Assembly (NCBI GenBank): GCA_035235625.1
Contig: CP141148.1
Coordinates: 2,480,001-2,544,000 of the forward strand
Direction of reading: 5' to 3'
Source of the DNA: Saururus chinensis
Lineage: Eukaryota; Streptophyta; Magnoliopsida; Piperales; Saururaceae
DNA length: 64,000 nucleotides
In this document: positions 36,753-50,927 of the stretch, in pieces
Position numbering within the stretch: position 1 is the stretch's first letter
How the letters are laid out: each line of letters begins with the position of its first letter
Made by a program: the position numbers and the translations under genes
The notes under the pieces: generated by a model
Seen by the model: only the letters and a program-made list of their open reading frames with translations
What the model was told of the DNA's origin: nothing
Database searches by the model: none

Positions 36753-36895
36753 ATGCTCTTTCGGCTTTGCGCTCTGTGGGGCCCACCCCGTCCCGCCATG
36801 TCGCGTGCTTTTCCGTCGAGTCCAATCGGCAACGAAGCAGCTGTCGGGCCGAGGGAGCTTCCAGTGGTAGAGCCGAGGCCGGCGATGGTTGGCTG

Positions 36896-36896
<1 letters not shown>
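36753..36896 (+). promoter_or_regulatory. Upstream ORF abutting the CK2 alpha start
   Basis: ATG at 36753 opens 47 codons ([14 protein letters not shown]...) that end in TGA at 36894-36896, sharing one base with the CK2 alpha ATG at 36896 (TGATG). If the transcript starts upstream of 36753, the arrangement could limit or couple CK2 alpha translation. The transcription start is unknown. 36309-36752 is otherwise flank with no supported gene. Confidence 0.4.
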
Positions 36897-40375
<3,479 letters not shown>

Positions 40376-41263
40376 ATAACGGGGCTGGAATTTGGATTCT
40401 TTCACGTGGATACATCATCTGGGAAGCGGCATTCGTTTGTTTGGACTTAGGATTGTCAATGATCCTATATAGGTTGCATATAATATGAGAAGTCAAAGAT
40501 TACATGCATTTTTACAGTGAACTGCGTTCAAATTTTACCCAAAATACCAATTGCATTCTTCATGCTTATAGTTCGGACAAAAGATTTCACCGGTGCGGTA
40601 CTGTATTTGACTAATGTCCATTGTATAACCGGTAGGAGGAGTTTATTAGTCCTTAATATGACAACCGCATATGTATCATGAACTCTTTTCATCCAATTTA
40701 TGGGTGCATAGACGCTTTTTTAGCCTAATCCTACTACCAAAATACAAGGATTTCTAGTCCATATGTTAAACCAGCCAAAGTCGATATCTTTGAGTAGCAT
40801 GTAGGAGTATTTGCTTATGTTACACAACAATCTAAATGACCAAAACATTCATGCCCAAGTGCACTAAAAGCAACTAGAATTTAAAATACCACCTCTTATG
40901 TCAAAGGATTCCAAACATTTTAATTCTAAACATTTTCACAGTTATCCCCATTACCAGGACCCAAAGATTTTTTGGAATCAAGTTTCACGGACAAAAATGT
41001 ACAATAACCCGGCAGGCCTGCCTAAAAAATCTATAAATACCACGATAGACATTAAACTGCAATTTAGAACCTAAGACTTATCAGAAGAAATAACAATCAT
41101 CATCACACTGTTCAACAAATTACATGTTCTTAAAAGGGAGGGAAAAGCACCACGAACTTCTTGTTCAAACAGTCCTTGCAAATTAATTATGATAGGGACA
41201 AATATCTAGCCATATACAAATCCCAACCCAACCCCACAAGTTATTTCCATTCTTGGGACACAT
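40376..41263. other. Spacer between convergent CK2 alpha and SERF-like genes
   Basis: It should hold both 3' UTRs. No further gene or repeat recognised. Confidence 0.5.
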
Positions 41264-42894
41264 CTATTTCTTAAGGTGAGGGAAGCACTGCTCCAACTCA
41301 TTCTTGGGGTGCTTTGCTTCCGCATGTTCCTTGCATTTCGATTCTGAGGTGGTACAGATGAATGTCTGCATGCAGATCTTGCACTGCATCCACAGACAAA
41401 AGGCAATGGCCAAATAGAGAATGAGAAATACAACACATATTAGTTAAATTATCAGAGCTAAAAGCGAGTGGACTGAGCAAAGATGGTGGTGTGGTACAGA
41501 TCCGATAACAGGAAATGTGCCACCAACCACAAGTACCAAATACACCCTCCTTCCCATATTAATAGCTCCATTTGGAAACAAATTTGTCCCATATTAATAT
41601 GTACCATTTAGTTCAATTTAAGTGGCTAGGTGCTTATAGAAACTGTCTCAGGAAATATTTTTCATTGTCTTGGCTGTGGAACTCACCATTCAACAAAAAG
41701 AACTATTTTTTTTCAAATGCAACTATTAATATGGGAAAGAGGGAGTACAAAATTTAACATAACACCACATATCTTCAGCTTCCCTTTCATATTACTAAAA
41801 TGACACTTATGATGAATTTTTCAGCTATGATCAGTCGTAACAAACATCAAAATGTCTGTCACTCCCGATTCCCAAAGGAGTTCTCATCAGACAATCTCAG
41901 GACAAACTATCACCACATATAAATTATTTGTCTTCGAATATTCAGCTGCACAGTTACTTGGCCAAGTTACCACTAACCAATTTCACTCGCTTCCTTCCAA
42001 ATTTAAATGAAAATAACAAATCCCATGACGAATAGAAACAATGAGTAACAAAATATGTTATCTTACAAGAGTTTTATGCATCATAGAGATCCTCACACAC
42101 AAGCCTTATGATACAACTAACATGGTAGACATAATTTCATCCGAAAATTCTAATATAGCACACTAACGTACCATCCCAAAACTACATCAAGCACAAGATC
42201 AACAAACTGGGACACTGTTTCCAGAACTCTTATTTTTAAATTTACAAGAGAATTACAAAGCTAACAAGTAGCACAATCCATATAACGTAACATTGGCATA
42301 ATAAAACCATCAATTCGGCTTATGCAAATCATGCAAAATAAGTAAATAAAACCTAGGTCTATGGTGTATTATCTGTGATAGCACAAACTTATCTAGAAAG
42401 CTTTACATTTTGCCACCGATCAAGCACCAAGAGTAGGAAAGCACCAAAGGAAATTCCAAGTCTTTTCATAAAAACAATAGAAAGCATACTAAATCGCCAT
42501 GACAAAGTTATAATAGCCAACGCAATTTTTTGAAAGCGAATTAGCAAGACACAACCACTCAAACAGAAGAAATCTACTCATCCATCGCCAAATCAGGCCC
42601 AACCAATCAACATCATTCAAAATACAGAAACAAAATGTTTCCACACACAAACACAAAGAGATCAGGGAGGAGATCACAGAGAAATTCACCTGAATCGACA
42701 TCGCCTTCTTGTTCGATTCCAGCTGACTCCCTACACATTCAAAATTAAAAAAAAAAAAACATCAAAAAAGAATTTTTTTACAGAGAAAAGATTAAAGTAA
42801 CAATAACGACAAGAAGTTTACCCTTGGCAGCTTTCAACTTCTCCGCGTTCCTCTCGCGAGCCATCTTCGCCTTCTGCCCGTTGCCTCCGCCCAT
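41264..42894 (-). CDS. Small zinc-binding SERF/4F5-family protein (At2g23090-like), 77 aa, three exons
   Basis: Exons: 42822-42894, 42690-42730, 41264-41383; phases close to 234 nt. The protein runs MGGGNGQKAKMARERNAEKL, KGSQLESNKKAMSIQ, CKICMQTFICTTSESKCKEH, AEAKHPKNELEQCFPHLKK, almost the full length of Arabidopsis At2g23090 (78 aa). The N-terminal half is a basic SERF-like segment; the C-terminal half is a C2H2 zinc-finger-like fold with C39, C42, H58 and H63. The biochemical role of the family is not well defined. A Stowaway MITE lies in intron 2. The gene is convergent with CK2 alpha, and in Arabidopsis this family lies next to CK2 alpha loci on chromosome 2. Confidence 0.93.
41543..41745. 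mobile_element. Stowaway MITE, 203 bp, in SERF-like intron 2
   Basis: Ends caccctccttcccatatt and aatatgggaaagagggag between TA dinucleotides. Confidence 0.85.
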
Positions 42895-44065
42895 CTCCGA
42901 AACCCTAGCGACCGAATTTCCCCACCTCTTCCTCGCCTGGCCCCCTCACTCCCTCTCTCTCTCACAGAGACCGGGGAGAGCACTCGAGTGGCAAAACTGG
43001 TAATTGCGAACATCGCCCCCGCCCGGGAGCTCTGTTTTATAGCGGTTCTCCCACGTGCGACAAGGCGTGTGGACCCGGGCACGTGTGGCGGTAAAATCCT
43101 CAAGCCGTTGGTTGGGGCGCTGTGGGAAATAAAGGCGGGCCTCACTTGTGCGCGTGCCGCCGCACCGCTGACCGCCCCTCTCAATCACCTTGTGATGGGG
43201 CCCACATTGCAAATGGTATGCGGTCCCACAGATTTTGTTTTGGGAAAAAAATAGTGAATGGTTGAAACTAAGGGCAGAAACAGGAGATTAATTATTGAGT
43301 CAAGGATCCTTACTTCTTGATTTAAGATATAATTAGTTCGTGAAGCTTTATTAGTTATATTTTATAATTGACCGTTTATAAGCTAATACACTAATGCGTG
43401 CACCACTAATCTAAATCTAATGGAGGGCTGATGAAACTTCACTAGTTGAGTACGACACTCAAATTGGATTGAAGATTTATCCAAATGGGTACCCAAAATG
43501 GGGGTCATACAATAGCCTCCACAAATAATAATTAGCTTACTTATTAACTATTTCATTTGTGAATTCATGCTCCATTCATATTAATGGTTGCTTTTGAAAA
43601 TTATATTTTCTATATCAATTGTACTATTTTATATAAAAAATTATGGTAATTAATAAAAGGTGTAAAAATGGTAATAGATGGAGCGAAAAAATTAATTGTA
43701 AGGCCTCGTTAAATGTCACCTTTTCTCATATCTGCATGGGATAGAGGGAGTTTCAATTAATAGGCAAAGATTGACAGGAGGTGTTAACTCGTTGCATTGC
43801 CAAAATCCATGTAGTATATTTGAATGAGGTTAAACTCCTTGCTGGAATTCGCTTACAAGTATGGACGCTATTGTCCTGATTTTACAAACTTCTATTGGAT
43901 TGATTAGCCATATGTAAGTGATCAACGAACCTTTAAGAGACCTTCAACATTGTTCATGTAGAAGTCCTTGAAATGAGAGGCAAGGAGGATGACAATACTC
44001 AGTTTAGTTTAAATCTGATTCAGTTATACTTTCTACTTGGATTTGGTTCCTCTAACATTTTAGTA
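42895..44065. other. 5' flank of the SERF-like gene and spacer
   Basis: 42895-43200 is GC-richer promoter/5' UTR with a tctctctctc run. About 43569-43753 has ends resembling a decayed Stowaway (tgctccattcatatt / tgggatagagggag). No gene supported. Confidence 0.45.
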
Positions 44066-44261
44066 TTCCCTCCATCTTATATTAATAGTAATATTTAAAA
44101 TTATTATGATTTTTATTGAATGGTGAAACTCACATTTAAGAAAAGGAAAAACAAGCTTATAATACTTTATTTTAGTACTCAAATCACATGAATTGACAAA
44201 ATAGGATTATTAATATAAAATAATCTTTTTACCAAATAGAGTCATTAAAGGACAGAGGGAG
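44066..44261. mobile_element. Stowaway MITE, 196 bp
   Basis: Ends ttccctccatctta and aggacagagggag between TA dinucleotides. Confidence 0.8.
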
Positions 44262-44831
44262 TACCTTTATTCGTGTCTAATGGCATTATCATGGATAATA
44301 AACTAAATTAACTGTTGACCTAATTATTGTGGAAACTTTCATAATTAATTATTGGATTATGAATTTTTTTCCATTAACGGATTGAACTCTAGCACAAGAA
44401 AGTGTTGTGACCGTTTTTTTTTTTTGGACTGCAAATGTATTAACAATGTGGGTTAGGCCCCAAGGACCAGACGTGCTGACGGTTGATCACTGTTTCCTTT
44501 TGGCTTAAGTGATAGTTGAACACTGAAGTGTTTCAAAAAGTTTCCATCAGGCCATCAATGCGTTTTCAACTGATATACATGGAATAAACTAGGCTGAAAA
44601 TTCAGAATACTAAACGAGATGACCACACAGAGGGATGGTAGCACTTGTCTTCAGTTGCATAGCTGATCCGTAAACAAGAGTAAAACCAAAAACTTGTCAC
44701 AAAGAAAGCGTCTAATTGGGTTTTCTAGCGAAGAAAAGAAAGGATAAACGTATGAAAGGCACTAGAAGGGCATGAGACTGGGGCTTTTTAAAAGGAAAAA
44801 AAAATTGCTTAAAAGGGCCTATGGGCCAGAA

Positions 44832-44997
44832 CGAAGAGTTTTTCATGTTTTCTTACAACAATAAGCCCTGTCTCATAGAAGCCAACGGTGCGTTGAAATA
44901 GTGTCACAATAAACACTAATATACAGTAGCATATGCACTAACAGTTTCAAATATAAAGGACTTCTATGCGTTCCTTATAGACATAAAAAACTCTTTC
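44832..44997. mobile_element. Mutator-type MITE, 166 bp, TSD gggccaga(a/g)
   Basis: Ends CGAAGAGTTTTTCATG and GAAAGAGTTTTTTATG (right end reversed) match the 15504 element. 8 of 9 bases of the target duplication agree (44823-44831, 44998-45006). 44262-44822 and 45007-45655 contain no recognised gene; the part near 45655 is 3' UTR of the coiled-coil gene. Confidence 0.8.
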
Positions 44998-45655
44998 GGG
45001 CCAGAGCTGCACTGAGCTCTATCCCTTCTCTTTACCAAAACCCTCCTTAGAGGAGGAAATTGCTATTTACACAATTAAATGACCCAAAATTATTTTACTT
45101 TAAAATAATAGCCAAGCAGACCCTTAAATTAGTACAGCTCTCGCTTTTGCGCTGCAGGACTAAACAAACGAGACTCTTTTAAGTGGAAGAAAAGTGTGGA
45201 ATTACGAGAGGAATCCATTGCATAAGGCTGGAGTGGTGATTTGTATTTAGATTATAGGTGCAAAAATCTGTTTCCAAGTCGGTCAATTTATACGCCACGG
45301 AAAACAGAATGACTGAGTATTGACAATGCTGTTAAGTTCTTTGTGATCTCTTAAATCTTTTACAAATAACTGGTGCTAAAATCTTTAGCAATCTGGCTAT
45401 CTGCAGTAGACATTATTCAATAGAAGCAACGTTTGAGCTATGAAATTTAGCTCCAAATCCGAGGTCGGAAGCAAACGCAGAAACTGCTCTGCATGTTACA
45501 CTCATAAGCCCATATAGACTGCTTACCATTACCGTTTATTTTCTCACGAACAATCTGACCAAATGCACAACGTAAAATCTACAACTGCTACCACGAGCAT
45601 TCTGCTTGCTGCTGATACCAGAATAACTGCGGCACTTTTGTACAGATTTATACAT

Positions 45656-48600
45656 TCACAGCTCTCTCGCCCGCCTTCTTTCCTCCTCCTCTGCCCTCTT
45701 CCAAGCGGCCTGATGATGCACAACATAGGACAAGATGTCAAACTCTTTTGTATTTGCCAATTTACATTTTAATGAATTAGTATTATTGGTATGTGGTTTT
45801 AACAACATGACTCACCTTGTCTTTCTCAAGTCTTGAGAGATGCGGCTTCACCGAATTTCCCAGGCTCAGGCCTCCCCATACCTCCATTAGTTCCCTTTCT
45901 CTTGCTTCTCTTCGGCTTTCAAACTGTTTTGAGCCGTCTTCCTGCTGTTGCCGAGCCATGGACTGTTGCTTCTCTTTGTCGAGTGTTGACTGGTGTCTCA
46001 CTAAGATCTCGCCCAGACTGTCCTTGCTATCGGAATAGTGCCCAGTCTTTTCCTTCTTTACCACTTCCCCCTGCCTCGACTGTGCTGCCATCTTCTCCTT
46101 CTCAAGTCTAGATACATGCTTCACCAGCACCTTATCTAAGCCCTCTGAATCGATGGCTTCAGTTTCCTTCTTCGTCCTTTGATATTTTGTATGATCTCCA
46201 TTGGCTGTCAGAGCCATTTTTTCTCTCTCCAGCCTAGATACGTGCTTTTTAAGCACCTTATCTAATCCATCAATTTCTGTGGGTTCACTCTCCTGATTAT
46301 TTCCCAATTTTTCAGAGACCACTGCCATATTCTCTTTTTCAAGCCTGGAAACATGTCTAATAAGGGCCATTTTTTCTCTGTCCAGCCGAGAGAGGTGCTT
46401 CTTAAACACCTTATCTAATCCATCCGTTCCTGAGGGTTCACTCTCTTGATTATTTTTCAATTTTTCAGAGACCACTTCTTTTGCTTTCACTGCCATTTTT
46501 TCTTTTTCAAGCCTGGAAACATGTTTTACAAGGAGAGTATCTAAGCTCTGTTGACCTGAAAATGCCTCAAACGCTTCTTGTTTAGCACGTTCAATCCGAG
46601 ACATTGGTTTGGCTGCTGTTGAGCCCTGATCTGGCCAAGTTGAGTCTTCTTGTTTAGCACGTTCAATCCGAGACATTGGTTTGGCTGCTGTTGAGCCCTG
46701 ATCTGGCCAAGTTGAGTCTTCTTCTGCAAAATCAGTAGAATGGGAATCGAGCAAATTTAATTCTATATAATCCTTACTGACTTGTTCAACATCAAATGTT
46801 ACTTCTGGATTTTTGCTGACTAAACTTTGTTCTGCCATCATTGTTTCCCCATTTTGGAGTTCCCCAAACGTTCTATCACCACAGTTCTCCATTGCTCTCG
46901 GAAGTGTCGTTGTGTCATCAATCTCCTTGCTCTTCTGATCAGCAACGCCAATTGTTACTGCATCCTTGCTCTTCTGATCAGCCAAAGTTTTTCGACCTAT
47001 TGCTTCTGTGTTTTCTTCAATGGCATGAATTCTTTTCGCTGCTTTAGCCTTTTGTACTTCTCTTTCTAGTTTCGAAACATGCTTCACCAAAAATTTATCC
47101 AGCCCCGGAAGATCTGCTGTGGCACGGCTAGAATCAGTCAGCACTTGTCCGTCTAATACCTCTTTGTTGACATTCTCCCCCATTTCATTGCGCCTTTTTG
47201 CAGCTTTTGCTTCTTGGACTTCTTTCTCCAGCCTAGAGACATGCTTCACTAGAAACTTATCCAGACTTGGAAGCTCTGTTTCTGCTTGCGTTTTTTTCGT
47301 CTGACCATGGAGAAAAGAATCAGCAGTTGAGCCATGATAGTGATGCCTACTATTATCTGCCCCATGAAGGGCGGCATTCAGTCCACAAGTAGCAACTATA
47401 GTGGCAAGAGAAGCTAGCTCATCATCTTTCAAACATTTTAGCCTATCAAGCATCATGACGACAAGGCTTTTCAGAGATGGCGAAAACGCATCTGCATCAC
47501 TTTCTAAAGTCAAACTTGACAATTCTGCTTTATTTTCACTTTGATCCGGGTTCTGGCTGATCTTTCTAAGTAGATCTCGAAACTCCTCTTTGTCCGAGGA
47601 GGGATCGTGTGCTAGCAGAAGAAAAGCCCTCTTAACAGCCGCTGCAACCTCCTTGTCCACTTCAAAGGCAGTTTCAAATGACGCCGCCACTGTGTGAGTG
47701 GCTTTTCCGCCAATCGTAGGCGAAGTTTCCACTTCAGACGGCCTTCTTGGACAATCTGGTTTGTCGTACATTATGACTCCCATAGCGGTTGCTTCCTCAA
47801 ATGCTTTCTCAACATTTTTCTCTGCCAATTCCAGCCGGTATTCCGCTTCTTTACTAGGAATTCTGAACAATTAAAACATATATTAAAGCTTTGCTATCAA
47901 GTCTTTTAAGTTTAAATATTATAGAACTACCTGGCTGCTCTTAATATGCGGCACCAAGATGCCTCCACCATTGCATCTTTCCGAGCCTCCATAGCCTTTT
48001 GAGCAGCCTCTCTGGCTGCCATTTTCTCCCGCTCTATCCTACAGTAGTGAGGGTTGGAATCACCCAGGGTCTCGTCAAGAGATGATTTCATGCCTCCAGT
48101 TTCCTGCAACAAACTAGTATTTGTTAAAGTTCTTATCCCTCAGCAGAACTCAGTACACTAGTCTCGTTTTAAAAAAAACCCTTAGTTCTCATATGGACCT
48201 GTAAAATCTTTATTTTTCTGTTCAACAAAGAATCAGTTTTCTTCCGAGGGAACCAGTTGAGCGGCGATACACTTCTTCGGTGAGGGGGTTTCTTGATCTG
48301 TGATGCCGTTTTATTGATTGAGTTCAAAATGGAATGACAAATCACCCTTGAAGCTGATATGTTCTGCAGAAGAACACGAGCATTTTCATGAAAATAGTGC
48401 AAGAAGGATAATCTCCCAAGTTTTATGGAAGATGAAGTACTTATATTTAAATAGATAAACGGCAAGTTCTATTGTTTTCAGTTCGGACTATAAAAATTGT
48501 ATTTTTGTCAAAATGCAATAATGTTCATTATAGTGAAGAAGCTCATAGCCAGTTCATACTTCACATGTTATCCTCCCCTGCTAACTCAAATCCCAGCCCT

Positions 48601-50063
48601 TGGGAGTTTCACCAATAATACTAATTGTTTTTCACTAGTGTCGCTTCATCCTAAACCATTTACATGCGTGGTGGCTTTCAGTCGTCAATAAAGAAATACT
48701 CCTAACTAGGGCATATGCGCTTTCAAGCATAACATTCCCTTGCAATCTTCAACACTCTTCCTCCTAATTAGGGCAAACTGTAAAATGAGGGATTAGATAC
48801 AATCAACTTTCAAGTAGATGATACGAAAATCTTCAAACTAATTTTTGGCAGTTCTTTAGTACATGTCTTAGATTATAAGTGTGCTCCATTAATATAATCT
48901 TCCAACCATCTTCACTAACTCCAGAAAAATGTGACTATCACCAAAAAGAAACGCGAGACTGATCACTGCTTGACACATGCGCTTTGCTTTTTCTAGATTA
49001 AAGAAAGATGACCATTTCGATTACTTCTTTCGATTTAGTTTCGGTGGCTCTGTTCCCACTGTAAAGTAACATAACTTTTCTACCTTCAATAATTATTACG
49101 TTTTCTTTGTCTGTATAACCTGTTAATAGGAAAACTGGACTCAATTAGAGCTTCACCTACATCTACTAAGAAAGTAGTTTTTGCGAGTAATTCATCGTCA
49201 AACTTATCCAAACTGTTCATCAAAAATTAAAGCACTCCATTGTTTAGATCATGAAATGCCACAAAGTTAAGTAACCTTAAGATCACAAAAGTTACACTAA
49301 AAATGGATATGACGTATTGTAGATAAATGAATCAACGAAATAAACAATTAAGTAGCCCAGGATCTCAAAATTGAGAACTCATAACGTGATATAGACATCC
49401 GAACTCCAATAACAAATCCAACATTCAAAGTCAAGAAACCCGGATATTTAAAGTTACAATAAAATGGAAACTAAATATGGTAGAATATTCATCATAGAAA
49501 TAAACAATTAAGTAGCTTAGGATCTCAAAATTAAGAACGCATAACGTGATATAGACATCCTAATTCCACTAACTGAGCAAACTCGAGAAACCCTATGATC
49601 ACGGAAGTTCAAGTTACACTAAAAATGGAAAGGACCTATTGTGGGAAATCCATCACCGAAACAAACAATAAAACAGATTAAGATTTCTAAATTGAGAATG
49701 CAATTCGAATTGTAATAATGCATCCGAGATTCCAAGTACCAAGGCACAAGCTAAAAATCTCCGCCATTTCCGAGAAAATCGGGATTCGGGATGTAGCAAA
49801 ACGGGAAAACACAGTACTCCTTCAGCATATTCACACACTCAGAATCCCTAGATGAAAGAAGCACAGCAGTAGATCTACAATTTGACAGATCTAACATCAA
49901 AACTTCGAGGACGACGACACGACCTGAAAGTCAAGGAAAGAAAATAAGAAAAAACCTTTGCGGCCTTGGCAGACTCAGCTCCACCGGAATACTGGCCCCC
50001 GGGATCGGCCGCCGCCCCCGCCTGCGTAGGCGGCGACGCGGAAGCGCCTTCCTTGGATTCCAT
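45656..50063 (-). CDS. Plant coiled-coil repeat protein, 848 aa, five exons, function unknown
   Basis: Exons: 49956-50063, 48199-48363, 47931-48103, 45816-47862, 45656-45709; phases close to 2547 nt. The second exon (KKPPHRRSVSPLNWFPRKKT) uses a weaker donor (gtccat) and is inferred. The next exons carry LDETLGDSNPHYCRIEREKM, MEARKDAMVEASWCRILRAAR, MYDKPDCPRRPSEVETSP and FETAFEVDKEVAAAVKRAF, which I recall from a conserved plant family loosely annotated as SMC- or myosin-like. From about residue 348 to 826 there are eight copies of LDKxLVKHVSRLEKE with basic/acidic helical linkers (GLDKVLVKHVSRLEKEKMAA and variants), predicting a long charged coiled coil. The last exon encodes AAWKRAEEEERRRARE before the stop. 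No signal or membrane segment. A perfect 24-residue duplication lies inside (46574-46717). The ATG at 50063 follows a purine-rich leader; the N-terminus is alanine/glycine-rich and disordered. Partners are unknown. Confidence 0.88.
46574..46717 (-). repeat. Perfect 72-bp tandem duplication inside the coiled-coil CDS
   Basis: 46574-46645 and 46646-46717 are identical, duplicating 24 codons (EDSTWPDQGSTAAKPMSRIE and RAKQ) in frame. Identity implies a recent event, or a collapsed or expanded assembly artefact. Confidence 0.95.
49270..49735. repeat. Degenerate about 160-bp repeat, three copies, in intron 1
   Basis: aaataaacaattaagtagc... ggatctcaaaatt... cataacgtgatatagacatcc occurs at about 49338 and 49499 (about 85-90 percent alike by eye), with a weaker third copy from about 49600 (aaacaataaaacag... 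attgagaatgca). gttacactaaaaatgga precedes the first and third. Confidence 0.7.
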
Positions 50064-50553
50064 TGCAGAAGCTTCGAGAAGGAGAATATTTCGGAGAGAG
50101 AGGGGTTGTGCGGATTGAGGGAGCTCGCACTCGGAGGCGAAGAGGGAGGGAAGGAGGCGAAGAGGGAGGGAAATGAGGGGAGGAGTCTCCGAGCGGTATA
50201 AAGGAGAGAGTTCGAAAACTAGCCGTTACACGGGAGAGCTACGGGTGGGGCATTCAGCGGGCGCGAGCGGCGCCGGATGGCTCGCGCCGTAACGTTACGT
50301 TTCTATTTGAGTATGGCTTGGCGCGCAGCCGGTAGGTTAATTCTTTTTTTTAATTTCTTGCTTCGAAGTTTTTTCCTTGTAAGTATTTTATTTGAAAAAA
50401 ATTTATATGAACGTGAGCTCACGCATATTAACATGAGCCCCCATATATCACTAGCCATCAGATTGAGATCCAACTGATTAGGGGCATAAAACCAATATAC
50501 CCCTCAATTATGTGTATCACTGGATCAAAATTTGATAACGTGTTCTCACATTC
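50064..50553. other. 5' flank of the coiled-coil gene
   Basis: 50064-50270 is GA-rich leader/promoter with a duplicated ggcgaagagggaggga at about 50136-50170. Nothing further recognised. Confidence 0.5.
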
Positions 50554-50927
50554 TGCATTTTGGGTACACTACCAATTCTTTGTTTGCTTTATTTATATGT
50601 ATTTTTTTATTTTTTGATATTTTTTTATCTATGTTTTAAGGTATTTCCATGCCGATACAACCACTTTGGTTGCCACTCCAGCCACATGCACGTTAATAGT
50701 GAACACGTTGATAATGAATGTAACCAGATTATGTGCTTGCATTCATCTCTTTCCTTGCAATGCGATTCTCTTTTGCCCCTACTTTTGCTTTGCATGAGCG
50801 CTTGCAAGTAATTTACGTAGTGCATCCATGCAAGGCAAGCCAATTATCTGAAACAAAGACTTGCTTTGTTGGGCTCTAAGCCTACAAGCATCACACGATC
50901 AGCTGCCCAATGGGCACATCCATGATA
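50554..50927 (+). repeat. 5' LTR of the gypsy fossil
   Basis: Boundaries are set by comparison with the 3' LTR; the left edge is uncertain by several tens of bases. Confidence 0.7.

Noticed and set aside
43569-43753. Stowaway MITE
   Set aside because: Ends are only loosely similar and flanking TA is not convincing; left as a note in the spacer entry.
45817-47304. Plus-strand open frames opposite the coiled-coil gene
   Set aside because: Shadows of the repeat-rich minus-strand exon; they mirror its repeats.
49270-49735. Spaced repeats considered as a CRISPR array
   Set aside because: Repeats are long and degenerate, without uniform spacers, in an intron of a plant gene.
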